Assembly (NCBI RefSeq): GCF_014656055.1
Contig: NZ_BNBR01000001.1
Location: forward strand, 1,693,131 to 1,757,130
Direction of reading: 5' to 3'
Source of the DNA: Streptomyces griseosporeus
GTDB taxonomy: Bacteria > Actinomycetota > Actinomycetes > Streptomycetales > Streptomycetaceae
Length of the DNA stretch: 64,000 nt
The translations under genes were made by a program, and so were the position numbers. Below, piece after piece: positions 27,009 through 35,358 of the stretch. Position 1 is the first letter of the stretch. Each line of letters begins with the position of its first letter. Below the pieces are notes generated by a model. That model worked only from the letters and a program-made list of their open reading frames with translations. It had not been told where the DNA came from and searched no databases.

Positions 27009-27023
27009 GCAACTTGTATGACT

Positions 27024-27068
27024 GGCTCCTCTCAGTGCTGGTTCTGAACGGCTCCTCTCAGCGTTGGT
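27024..27068. repeat. 26-bp tandem duplication across the 3' end of the sugar-binding protein gene
   Basis: GGCTCCTCTCAGTGCTGGT (27024-27042) and GGCTCCTCTCAGCGTTGGT (27050-27068) are 17/19 identical with a 26-base period. The right copy contains the real stop at 27058-27060; the left copy repeats the stop region just beyond it. Confidence 0.7.
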
Positions 27069-28329
27069 AGCGGGCGAGGACCAGGTTGCCGTCGCGTTCC
27101 AGGCGGCGGCGCAGCTCGTCGAGGCCGATCGCGCCGCTGTAGTACTCCTGGAAGGCGGGGGTGGCGACCTTGTCCTTCCACTCGGGATAGCCGCGGACGG
27201 ACTGGGCGGGCGCCGAGGTGAGGTGGGCGGCGAGGGCGGTGCCGGTCGCCCAGCCGTCGCGGGCGGTGTGCAGGGCGGGGTCCTTCAGCGCCTCGGTGCC
27301 GGTGGGCAGCATCCAGTCGCCGAGGGCGAGGCGGACCATGTTGCGCGGCTGGAGCAGGAAGTCCAGGAAGGCGGCGGCCTCCTTCTTGTGCGGGCTGTCC
27401 TGGGCGATCGACAGGGTCTGCGGGCTGACGCCCTGGGTGAGCCCGCCGGCGCCGGCCGGGGCGGGCAGTACCTGCCAGCTGAATCCCTTCGGGGCCTGCT
27501 GGGCGATCTGCTGCCGGTAGGAGAACCCGAGCGGCACCATGGCGTACCGGCCGCCGAAGAAACCGGGCAGGGTGTCCGAGCCGCCGCTGCCGAGCGTGGT
27601 GCGCGGGGCGCTGCCGTCGGCGGCGAGCTGGTCGCGCACGGTGCGGGGCACGATCTCGTCGGCCGCCTCGAAGCGGATGGCGACCTTGCCGTCCGGGCCG
27701 CGGTGGAAGAGGCGGCCGCCCGCCGACAGCGACAGGTTGAGCGTCGCGGAGACGGGCTCCTTCAGCGGCCAGGCCACGCCGTACCGGCCGCCGCCGCTCA
27801 GCTCCTTCGTCACCTGCCGGAACTCCGGCCAGGTCCAGGGGTGTTCGGGTGTGGGGATGCGCACGCCGGCCTGCCGCAGCCAGGTCGCGTTGGCCACGAG
27901 GACGCGCGGCTCCTGGAGGAAGGGCACGCCGTAGACGCGGCCCTCGAAGGTGGCCGTGTCCCAGCTGCGCCGCGGGATGGCCGCCTTCAGGCGGGCCGGG
28001 AGCAGGCGGGTGAGGTCGGCGAGGTAGCCGCCGTGGGCGAAGTCGGCGAGGTCGTCGGCTGCGTCGTGGACGATGTCGGGTGCCTCGCCGCCCTCGAAGG
28101 AGGTCAGCAGCTGGTCGTGGACGGAGTCCCAGCTGCCCTGCACGTACCGGACGGTGACGCCCGGGTGGGTGGCGTTCCACTCGCGCACCAGCTCCTTGGT
28201 GGCGCGGACGGAGTCGTCCTGCCAGGCGAGGGACTGGAAGCGCAGCACGATACGGCCGTCGCCGCCCCCGTCGGGGGAGGCACAGCCGGCGAGCAGCAGG
28301 ACGAGGATCGCGATGAGGCGCAGGCGCAT
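27058..28329 (-). CDS. ABC sugar transporter substrate-binding lipoprotein
   Basis: A 423-aa lipoprotein: [16 protein letters not shown] gives a short signal with lipobox LAGC. The body matches family-1 sugar-binding proteins ([67 protein letters not shown]). It captures a sugar or oligosaccharide for the two permeases upstream. The ATG overlaps the permease stop (TGATG). The last codons have been duplicated downstream. Confidence 0.92.
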   Translation of the reverse strand: MRLRLIAILVLLLAGCASPDGGGDGRIVLRFQSLAWQDDSVRATKELVREWNATHPGVTVRYVQGSWDSVHDQLLTSFEGGEAPDIVHDAADDLADFAHGGYLADLTRLLPARLKAAIPRRSWDTATFEGRVYGVPFLQEPRVLVANATWLRQAGVRIPTPEHPWTWPEFRQVTKELSGGGRYGVAWPLKEPVSATLNLSLSAGGRLFHRGPDGKVAIRFEAADEIVPRTVRDQLAADGSAPRTTLGSGGSDTLPGFFGGRYAMVPLGFSYRQQIAQQAPKGFSWQVLPAPAGAGGLTQGVSPQTLSIAQDSPHKKEAAAFLDFLLQPRNMVRLALGDWMLPTGTEALKDPALHTARDGWATGTALAAHLTSAPAQSVRGYPEWKDKVATPAFQEYYSGAIGLDELRRRLERDGNLVLARYQR

Positions 28330-29162
28330 CAGCTCTTCACCGCCCCGGCGAGCATGCCGCCCGCGATCCGCCGCTGCACGAGGGCGAAGAAGACCAGCGA
28401 GGGCAGGGTGGCGAGGACGGCCGCGGCGGCCAGCGGGCCGAGGTCGGCGACGCCCTCGGCGCCGATGAAGCGGGTCAGCACCACCGGCAGGGTCTGTTTC
28501 TCCGGCGTCTTGAGCAGGACGAGCGCGAAGAAGAACTCGTTCCACGCGGTGACGAACGCGAACAGCGCCGTCGCCGCGATGCCCGGCGCGAGCAGCGGCG
28601 CGGTCACCGACACCAGGGTGCGCAGCCGCCCGGCGCCGTCGACGGCCGCGGCCTCCTCCAGCTCGACGGGCACGGCCCGGACGTACCCGGTGAGCAGCCA
28701 CAGGGCGAACGGCAGCGCCCACACGACGTACACCATCACCAGCCCGGCCTGGGAGTCGATCAGCCGCAGGCTCCGCAGCACGAGGAACAGCGGGATGATC
28801 ACCAGGACGAACGGGAAGGCCTGGCTGACCACGACCCAGCCGCTCGCGGCCCGCGCGAGCCGGGTGCGGCGCCGGGCCATGACGTACGCCATCGGCGTCG
28901 CGAGGCATACGGCGATCAGCGCGGCGGCGAGCGCGACGAGCAGGGAGTTGAGCGCGGAGCGCAGCAGGGGCTGCTCGTCGAAGGCCTGCCGGAAGTTGGC
29001 GAGGGTGGGGTGCTCGGGGATCCACGTGGGGTGCAGACTGCCCAGTTCCCGCGGGGGTTTGAAGGCGGTGGACAGCAGCCAGAGGAAGGGGAAGGAGAGG
29101 AAGGCGAGGTAGGCCAGCAGGGCGGCGTACTGGCCGGCGCGGGTGGCGGCGCGGGTCCTCAT
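28329..29162 (-). CDS. Carbohydrate ABC transporter permease (MalG type)
   Basis: The 277-aa protein has six hydrophobic segments and the EAA loop VELEEAAAVDGAGRLRTLVS characteristic of sugar permeases. The C-terminus, LVFFALVQRRIAGGMLAGAVKS, is the MalG-type end. Its start overlaps the stop of the MalF-type permease (ATGA) and its stop overlaps the binding-protein start, so all three are translationally coupled. Confidence 0.93.
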   Translation of the reverse strand: MRTRAATRAGQYAALLAYLAFLSFPFLWLLSTAFKPPRELGSLHPTWIPEHPTLANFRQAFDEQPLLRSALNSLLVALAAALIAVCLATPMAYVMARRRTRLARAASGWVVVSQAFPFVLVIIPLFLVLRSLRLIDSQAGLVMVYVVWALPFALWLLTGYVRAVPVELEEAAAVDGAGRLRTLVSVTAPLLAPGIAATALFAFVTAWNEFFFALVLLKTPEKQTLPVVLTRFIGAEGVADLGPLAAAAVLATLPSLVFFALVQRRIAGGMLAGAVKS

Positions 29163-30094
29163 CGGTCGTCGTCTCCCCTCAGCCGGCCGGCCAGGAACAC
29201 CGCGAGGCACACGGCGATCACCGCGACCATCACGCAGCCCATCGCCGCGGCGTACCCGAACTGGCCGTACCGGAAGGCCTCTTCGTAGGCGAACAGCATC
29301 GGCAGCCGGGTGCGGCCGCCGGGGCCGCCGCCGGTGAGCACGTACACCAGGGCGAAGGCGTTGAAGTTCCAGATCAGGTTGAGCGCGGTGATGGCGAGGG
29401 CGACCGGGCGCAGGGCGGGCCAGGTGACGGCGGTGAAGCGGCGCCAGGCTCCGGCACCGTCGAGGGCGGCCGCCTCGTGCAGGTCGCGCGGGGTGTTCTG
29501 CAGGCCGGCGAGGAGGGCGACGGTGGTCTGCGGCAGGCCCGCCCAGACGCCGACGACGATGACGGCGGGCAGGGCGGTGCCGAGGGAGCTGAGCCAGTCG
29601 CGGCCGCCGCCGAGGCCGAGGTCGCGCAGGGTCTCGTTGAGGACGCCGGCGTCGGGGCTGTAGACCAGCCGCCACATGATGCCGACGACGACCTCCGGCA
29701 TGGCCCACGGCACGATCGCGAGGGCGCGGGCCAGCCAGCGCAGTCGCAGGTCCTGGTTGAGCAGCAGGGCGAGGCCGAGCGCCAGCAGGAACTGCGGCAC
29801 GGTCACACCGACGGCCCACACCAGGCCGATCCGGAACGACTCCCAGAACAGCGTGTCGTGCAGCAGGTCCCGGAAGTTCAGCGCGCCGATCCACCGGGTG
29901 GGCGCGGCCCGGCCCGACTGGGCGTCGGTGAAGGCGAGCAGGATGCCGTAGAGCAGCGGGCCGACGCTCAGCACGAGGATCGGGATCAGCGCGGGCAGGA
30001 CCAGGAACCAGGCGCCGCGGTCGAGGGAGCGGGCGGGGCGGTGGGCGGGCGGGGCGGGTAAGGCCGGTCGTTTCACGTCGGCCACTGATGTCAC
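29159..30094 (-). CDS. Carbohydrate ABC transporter permease (MalF type)
   Basis: A 311-aa permease with six predicted helices and the EAA loop LHEAAALDGAGAWRRFTAVT. It opens the three-gene sugar-import operon. No ATPase gene is present; Streptomyces sugar importers of this type generally share the ATPase MsiK encoded elsewhere, so that is the likely partner. The substrate is unknown, as no glycosidase or LacI regulator is adjacent. Confidence 0.93.
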   Translation of the reverse strand: MTSVADVKRPALPAPPAHRPARSLDRGAWFLVLPALIPILVLSVGPLLYGILLAFTDAQSGRAAPTRWIGALNFRDLLHDTLFWESFRIGLVWAVGVTVPQFLLALGLALLLNQDLRLRWLARALAIVPWAMPEVVVGIMWRLVYSPDAGVLNETLRDLGLGGGRDWLSSLGTALPAVIVVGVWAGLPQTTVALLAGLQNTPRDLHEAAALDGAGAWRRFTAVTWPALRPVALAITALNLIWNFNAFALVYVLTGGGPGGRTRLPMLFAYEEAFRYGQFGYAAAMGCVMVAVIAVCLAVFLAGRLRGDDDR

Positions 30095-30125
30095 GGAATC
30101 AGCCCCTTTGCGATCCGGTTGGCAT

Positions 30126-30141
30126 GGTCATGGTGGTGACC
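30126..30141. promoter_or_regulatory. Inverted repeat upstream of sugar ABC operon
   Basis: GGTCA (30126-30130) and TGACC (30137-30141) flank a 6-base spacer, 32-47 bases upstream of the first permease start and 121 bases upstream of the divergent phosphotransferase. It may be a sugar-repressor operator. Short arms make this tentative. Confidence 0.3.
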
Positions 30142-30261
30142 GCATGGGAGTGCGTCAAGGGGCCGCGCACACCGGCCGACCTGTGCGAATGCGAGACTGA
30201 CCGACGACCGCTCAGCAACGGCACGGATCAGGCCACGGATGAGGACACGGAGGCGGACGGG

Positions 30262-31125
30262 ATGGACGAGGCACGGGCGCGGGAGGTGCTGGCCACGGCG
30301 GACGTGCTGCCGGGCCCGGCCGGAGGGGCGCGGCTGCTGGCCCTCGGCGAGAACGCGGTCTTCGCCGCCGGTGACCTCGTCGCCAAGGTCGGCCGCGACG
30401 CCGAACTGCTGCCCCGGGCCGCGCGGGAGCTGGACATCGCGCTGTGGCTGGAAGAGGCCGGTGTGCCCGCCGTGCGCGCCGCCCGGCCCGAGCCGCTGCT
30501 GGTCGACGGCCACCCGGTGACGGTGTGGCACCGGCTGCCCGATCCGGTTCGGCCCGCCGGGCCGCGGGACCTGGCGGAGCTGCTGCGGATCGTGCACGCG
30601 CTGCCCGCACCGCCCGTCGCGCTGCCGCCGCGCGAGCTGCTGGGCGGCGTGGAGCGCTGGCTGCGCCTCGCGGGCGACGCGATCGACCCGGCGGACGCGG
30701 CATACCTGCGCGAGCGCCGCGACGGCTTCGCGGCCGCGGCCGCCGCCCTCACCCCGCACCTGCCGCCGGGTCCCATCCACGGCGACGCCCTGCCGCGCAA
30801 TGTGCACATCGGCCCCGGCGGTCCGGTCCTGGTCGACCTGGAGACCTTCTCCGCCGACTTCCGCGAGCACGACCTGGTCGTCATGGCCCTGTCCCACGAT
30901 CGCTACGACCTGCCGACGCAGGAGTACGACGCCTTCACCGAGGCCTACGGCTGGGACGTGCGCGCCTGGGAGGGGTGCGCGGTGCTGCGCGGGGCGCGGG
31001 AGACCGCCAGCTGCGCCTGGGTGGCCCAGCACGCGCCGGGCAACCCGAAGGCACGGGCGGAGTTCGAACGACGGGTAGCGTCGCTGCGGGACGGGGACGA
31101 GACGGTGCGGTGGTATCCGTTCTGA
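30262..31125 (+). CDS. Aminoglycoside phosphotransferase-family protein (APH fold)
   Basis: The 287-aa protein has the APH kinase-like core: AKVGRDAELLPRAARELDIA (nucleotide-binding Lys region), the catalytic loop PIHGDALPRNVHIG and the metal-binding VLVDLETFSADFREHDL. It probably phosphorylates a small molecule. The ATG at 30262 with GGCGGACGGG upstream is preferred; longer in-frame starts reach 30088 but read through the divergent promoter region. It is divergent from the sugar ABC operon. Confidence 0.83.
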   Translation: MDEARAREVLATADVLPGPAGGARLLALGENAVFAAGDLVAKVGRDAELLPRAARELDIALWLEEAGVPAVRAARPEPLLVDGHPVTVWHRLPDPVRPAGPRDLAELLRIVHALPAPPVALPPRELLGGVERWLRLAGDAIDPADAAYLRERRDGFAAAAAALTPHLPPGPIHGDALPRNVHIGPGGPVLVDLETFSADFREHDLVVMALSHDRYDLPTQEYDAFTEAYGWDVRAWEGCAVLRGARETASCAWVAQHAPGNPKARAEFERRVASLRDGDETVRWYPF

Positions 31126-31126
31126 G

Positions 31127-32065
31127 CTAGTCCCGGGCGTCGATGCTGGTGTCGATGCTTTCGTCGTCCCGGTCCCGGATCACCGTCGCCGCCCGGCGCA
31201 GTTCCGTCAGGACCGTGCGGACCGCTCTGCGGGCCGTGCGTTCCGGGCGGTGGAGGGCGTCGATGTGGCGGCGGGCGCGGACCCCGGTGAGGGGGCGCAG
31301 GACCAGGTCGGGGTGGCGGGGCATGGTCCAGCGGGGCATCAGGGCGATGCCTCCGCCGGCGGCCACGGCCTCCGCGACGACCGCGAACTCGTTGATGCGG
31401 TGGGCGAGGTGGAGCCGGCGTCCCGCCGCCGCGGCGATCGCCTCGATGGTGGCCAGCACCGGGAACCCGTCGTGCACGGTGATCCACGGTTCGTCGGCCA
31501 CGTCCTTCGGGGTCACCCGCCGCTTGGCCGCCAGCGGGTGACCCGCCGGCATCGCCACGTCCAGCGGCTCCCGCAGCAAGGTCGTGGCCGTGACCGTGCG
31601 CGGCCAGGGCGGGGTGTGGTCCAGGCGGTGGGCCAGCACCAGGTCGTACTCCCGGGTGAGCCGGGGGAAGTCCTCCTGCGGCACGTCCTCGTCGGCGAGG
31701 GCCACCCGGGGCATGCCCGGGGCGGCGAGCGCGCGCAGCAGCGGCGGGAAGAACGCCGCGCCGGCGCTGTGGAACGCCGCCACCGACACCTCCCCGTCCG
31801 GCCTGCCGAGAAACCCTTCGACCGCTCCCCTGGCCCGCGCCAGCGCCGCCTCCACCTCGATCGCCGCGCCGGCCAGCGCCTGCCCGGCGTCGGTGAGCAC
31901 GAGCCGTCTGCCCTGCCGCTCGGTGAGCGGCACCGGCACGGAACGCTGGAGCAGCCGCAGCTGCTGGGAGATCGCCGAGGGCGTCACCAGCAGCGCCTCG
32001 GCGACCGCGGTCACGCTGCCGAGTTCGCCCAGCTCCCGCAGGATCCGCAGCTGCCGTTCGTCCAT
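31127..32065 (-). CDS. LysR-family transcriptional regulator
   Basis: A 312-aa regulator with an N-terminal helix-turn-helix (LRILRELGELGSVTAVAEAL, TPSAISQQLRLLQ) and a LysR substrate-binding domain from about residue 90. It is divergent from the EamA transporter gene with a 17-bp AT-rich inverted repeat between them, the usual arrangement for a LysR regulator and its target. The inducer is unknown. The ATG at 32065 (MDERQL) fits the normal LysR N-terminus. Confidence 0.92.
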   Translation of the reverse strand: MDERQLRILRELGELGSVTAVAEALLVTPSAISQQLRLLQRSVPVPLTERQGRRLVLTDAGQALAGAAIEVEAALARARGAVEGFLGRPDGEVSVAAFHSAGAAFFPPLLRALAAPGMPRVALADEDVPQEDFPRLTREYDLVLAHRLDHTPPWPRTVTATTLLREPLDVAMPAGHPLAAKRRVTPKDVADEPWITVHDGFPVLATIEAIAAAAGRRLHLAHRINEFAVVAEAVAAGGGIALMPRWTMPRHPDLVLRPLTGVRARRHIDALHRPERTARRAVRTVLTELRRAATVIRDRDDESIDTSIDARD

Positions 32066-32096
32066 GTCCGCAGTGTAGGGGCACAGTGAAGGACTG

Positions 32097-32113
32097 CTAA
32101 AAGATCGTTTTAG
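32097..32113. promoter_or_regulatory. LysR operator candidate
   Basis: CTAAAAGATCGTTTTAG has perfect 6-bp arms (CTAAAA/TTTTAG) around 5 bases and is strikingly AT-rich for this DNA. It lies between the divergent LysR (start 32065) and EamA (start 32160) genes. Confidence 0.65.
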
Positions 32114-32159
32114 GAAGTGGTGCTGGGCTTCAGGGTCGTCGCCGGTGCACCGTGAACGG

Positions 32160-33143
32160 GTGACCGACACCCGCCGTACCGACGCGGTACTCCTGCTTGT
32201 CGCGCTCGTCTGGGGCTCCAGCTATCTCTCCGCCCAGACGGCCGCGGCGGCCCTGCCCGTGCTCACCGTCCTGTTCGCCCGCTACGCGCTCTCCGCTCTG
32301 GCCTGCCTCGGTCTCGTCGCGGCCGGGCGGAGCCGGTGGTCCCGGGACGAGCTGCGGGCCGGAGTGCCGCTGGGGCTGACCCAGGCCGCGGTGCTGGTGG
32401 TGGAGACGTACGGGGTCGCGCACACGACCGCCGCCAACGCGGGCCTGATCATCAGCCTGACCATCGTCCTCACCCCCCTCCTGGACCGGTCCGGGCATCC
32501 GGGCGGCCTCCCTCCCGCCTTCTACGCCGCGGCCGGGGTCTGCGTCCTGGCCGTCGGCCTGCTGATGTCGGGCAACGGCTTCCACGCGCCGCGCTCGGGC
32601 GACCTGCTGATGCTGGCGGCGGCCGGGGTGCGGGCCGGGCACGTGGCGCTGGTGGGGCGGCTCACCACCCGGCGGGCCGTACGGCCGGTGCACCTGACGG
32701 CCGTGCAGACGCTGGTCGGCACCGCGCTGTTCCTGCCGGTGGCCGCGGCCGACCTGCCGGAGCTGGGCCGCGCCTCGGGCGCCACCTGGGCGCAGCTGCT
32801 CTATCTCGCCCTGCTGTGCAGCGTGTTCGCCTTCCTCGCGCAGACCTGGGCGGTGCAGCGCACCTCCGCCAGCCGGGCCAGCCTCCTGCTGGGCACGGAA
32901 CCGGTGTGGGCGGCGCTGGTGGGCGTCACCGTCGCCGGCGACCGCTTCACCCCGCTCACCGCCCTGGGCGCGGCCCTCATGGTCGCCGGCACGTACTGGG
33001 GGCAGGCGGTGGAACGCCGCCATCGCGGCGCGGCGGCCGCACGGATGCCGCAGGAACCGTCCCTTCGGCCTGGCATGCCGGCCGAACCCCCGGACGCACC
33101 TCGCCGGAACTCCCCCGCGTCCGCCCAGGCGGGCCCCGGGTAG
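32160..33143 (+). CDS. EamA/DMT-family transporter
   Basis: The 327-aa protein has about ten hydrophobic segments in two EamA repeats: DAVLLLVALVWGSSYLSAQT and the second-half segment YLALLCSVFAFLAQTWAVQR with SLLLGTEPVWAALVG. These are typical of drug/metabolite exporters. The GTG at 32160 was preferred; a GTG at 32145 would add five residues. The C-terminal 45 residues are hydrophilic and proline-rich. Probably controlled by the divergent LysR gene. Confidence 0.9.
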   Translation: MTDTRRTDAVLLLVALVWGSSYLSAQTAAAALPVLTVLFARYALSALACLGLVAAGRSRWSRDELRAGVPLGLTQAAVLVVETYGVAHTTAANAGLIISLTIVLTPLLDRSGHPGGLPPAFYAAAGVCVLAVGLLMSGNGFHAPRSGDLLMLAAAGVRAGHVALVGRLTTRRAVRPVHLTAVQTLVGTALFLPVAAADLPELGRASGATWAQLLYLALLCSVFAFLAQTWAVQRTSASRASLLLGTEPVWAALVGVTVAGDRFTPLTALGAALMVAGTYWGQAVERRHRGAAAARMPQEPSLRPGMPAEPPDAPRRNSPASAQAGPG

Positions 33144-33188
33144 GTCCGGTCGGCCACACGCTCGGTCAGAGGCACCGGTGGCCCCCGG

Positions 33189-33911
33189 TCAGACCACCCC
33201 GGCCGCCAGGTCCCGCAGTGGCCACGCCGCCTCCACCACCGCCGTCGGGTCGCCCTTGCGGCGCAGGAAGGACTGGAAGTCCGCCGCCCACTCGGCGTAC
33301 CACTCGATCTGGCGGTGGTGCAGCTCCGCCGGGCCGAGGGCCGCGATCTTGGGGTGGCGGCCGGCTATCGCGCGGGCCAGACGGGCGGCCGCGAGGGCGT
33401 CCGCGGCGGCGTCGTGGGCGGCGTCCAGGGCGATGCCGTACTCGGCGCAGACCGCTTCGAGGTTGCGCTTGCCGCGGCGGTAGCGGTCGGCCCAGCGGTC
33501 GATGGTGTACGGGTCGACGACGGGCGCGGGGTCCAGGCCGCCCAGGCGGTCGCGCAGGGACGGCAGGCCGTACCGGCGCAGTTCGGCGGAGAGCAGGGTC
33601 AGGTCGAAGGCCGCGTTGTAGGCGACGACCGGGACACCGGTGCGCCAGTAGCCGGCCAGGACGTCGGCGATGGCGTCGGCCACCTGGTCGGCGGGGCGGC
33701 CCTCGGCCGCCGCGCGTTCACTGCTGATGCCGTGCACCGCGACCGCGTCCGGCGGGATCGGCACGCCCGGGTCGGCCAGCCACTCCCGGCGGCCGAGCGG
33801 CTGCCCGTCCCTGACCTCGATCACGGCGCCCGTGACGATGCGCGCCTCGCGCGGGTCCGTCCCGGTCGTCTCCAGGTCGAAGCCGATCAGCAGCTCGCGG
33901 TGCCAGGCCAT
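33189..33911 (-). CDS. DEDDh-family 3'-5' exonuclease (DnaQ-like)
   Basis: A 240-aa nuclease with exonuclease motif I FDLETTGTD, motif II VAYNAAFDLTLL and motif III AHDAAADALAAARL, giving the D-E-D-H-D metal-binding set of DNA polymerase III epsilon-like exonucleases. It lacks the polymerase clamp-binding or UvrC domains of longer relatives. It probably acts in DNA repair or RNA/DNA turnover. The ATG at 33911 begins MAWHRELLIGFD, right at the fold. Confidence 0.92.
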   Translation of the reverse strand: MAWHRELLIGFDLETTGTDPREARIVTGAVIEVRDGQPLGRREWLADPGVPIPPDAVAVHGISSERAAAEGRPADQVADAIADVLAGYWRTGVPVVAYNAAFDLTLLSAELRRYGLPSLRDRLGGLDPAPVVDPYTIDRWADRYRRGKRNLEAVCAEYGIALDAAHDAAADALAAARLARAIAGRHPKIAALGPAELHHRQIEWYAEWAADFQSFLRRKGDPTAVVEAAWPLRDLAAGVV

Positions 33912-34018
33912 GGCGTCCCCCTTCGTGGTGGTGCGTCCCCCAGTGGTCTCCACCTTCGCATGCGCCACTGACAATCCGACGCCGGGATTCCGCTTTCCGC
34001 CGCGGACGAGGGGACAGT

Positions 34019-35257
34019 TCAGGACACCGGCCGCGAATCCGCCCAAGCCAGCTCGAACTCCTCGCGGTAGATGCCGAACAGGCCGCCCTCGTCGGCCTCG
34101 CCGGACTTGACGACCCGGTCGCCGTTGCGCAGCACCAGCACCGGCGACTCCATGCCGCGGGCCCGCCGCAGATAGGACTGCACGACCGCGATGCCGTCGG
34201 CGCCGTCGCCGTCGACGAGGTAGGCGGTGAACCGGGGCGTCTCGTCGTACACCTGGATCTGGAAGGCGCCCGGGTCGCGCAGCCGGGCCCGCACCCGGCG
34301 CATGTGCAGGATGTTCATCTCCACCGAGCGGCTCAGCTCGCCCCGCTTCAGGCCGAGTTCGCGCTCCCGCCGCTTCACCGCGCTGGAGGCGGGGTTGAGG
34401 AAGAGCAGCCGCACCCGGCAGCCGCCCTCGGCGAGCCGGACCAGTCGGCGCCCGGAGAAGTTCTGCACGAGCAGGTTGAGCCCGATGCCGAAGGCGTCGA
34501 GGCGGCGGGCGCCGCCGAAGATGTCCTCGGCCGGGAACTGGCGCAGCAGCCGCACCCGGTCGGAGTGGACGGCGACGACGTCCGCGTACCGGTCGCCGAC
34601 GAGGTCCTCGACCGCGTCGGTGGGCAGCCGGCGCGCGGAGGGCACGTCGCCGCCCGCGCCGAGCATCTCCAGCAGCCGGGCGGAGGCCCGCTCGGCCTGG
34701 GCGAGGACGGCCTCGGACAGGGCGCGGTTGCGGGAGACGACGTTGCGGGTCACCTCCAGCTCGTCCAGGGCGAGTTCGACGTCCCGGCGGTCCTCCAGGT
34801 ACGGCTCGAAGCACGGCCAGTGCTGCACCATCAGCTCGCGCAGCTGGGGCAGGGTCAGGAAGCTGATGACATTGTCGTCGGCGGGGTCGAGCAGATAGCC
34901 CTTGCGGCGGCTCACCTCGCGTACGGCGACGGCGCGTTGGACCCATTCCTGGCCGGCCGGTCCGGCGGCGGCGACCACCCAGTCGTCGCCGTGCACGGGT
35001 TCGTAGACGGGCCGCAGGACGGCGGCGACGACGGCGCGCAGCCGCTGCTCGACCAGGTTCAGCCAGATGTAGGCCCGGCCGGCGCGCTGGGCGCGGGTGC
35101 GCACCTCGCGCCAGGCGTCGGCGTCCCAGTCCAGCTCCGGGCCGATGGAGCCGGTCTCCATCGGCCTGGCCAGGGACACCGTGCCGGGCGGGACGTCTGC
35201 GGAGTTCCCCTCGTGACCCTCGTCACCAGGGGGCAGCTCCAGCCCTCCCGAGCCCAC
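34019..35257 (-). CDS. SAV2148-family HEPN domain protein
   Basis: The 412-aa protein matches the conserved Streptomyces SAV2148 family from memory: WDADAWREVRTRAQRAGRAY, LRPVYEPVHGDDWVVAAAGP, FLTLPQLRELMVQHWPCFEP and LDELEVTRNVVSRNRALSE, a helical HEPN-like region. The C-terminal half (FSGRRLVRLAEGGCRVRLLF; DETPRFTAYLVDGDG) resembles a phospholipase-D-like fold. HEPN domains are often RNases or nucleotide-binding partners in stress systems, but this family is not characterised. It starts at GTG 35257. Confidence 0.82.
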   Translation of the reverse strand: MGSGGLELPPGDEGHEGNSADVPPGTVSLARPMETGSIGPELDWDADAWREVRTRAQRAGRAYIWLNLVEQRLRAVVAAVLRPVYEPVHGDDWVVAAAGPAGQEWVQRAVAVREVSRRKGYLLDPADDNVISFLTLPQLRELMVQHWPCFEPYLEDRRDVELALDELEVTRNVVSRNRALSEAVLAQAERASARLLEMLGAGGDVPSARRLPTDAVEDLVGDRYADVVAVHSDRVRLLRQFPAEDIFGGARRLDAFGIGLNLLVQNFSGRRLVRLAEGGCRVRLLFLNPASSAVKRRERELGLKRGELSRSVEMNILHMRRVRARLRDPGAFQIQVYDETPRFTAYLVDGDGADGIAVVQSYLRRARGMESPVLVLRNGDRVVKSGEADEGGLFGIYREEFELAWADSRPVS

Positions 35258-35358
35258 CCGCGCACCGCCTTCCAGTCCCCCGGACTTCCCGTCTCAACGA
35301 TCAAGGAAGGGTACTCCGCAAGCGGTCGGGGACGCAGCCGGATGGGCCGGGTCGTTTC

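Noticed and set aside
30126..30141. DasR-type (dre) site upstream of sugar ABC operon
   Set aside because: The GGTCA/TGACC arms are separated by six bases, unlike the compact TGGTCTAGACCA core, so it was kept only as a weak generic inverted repeat.
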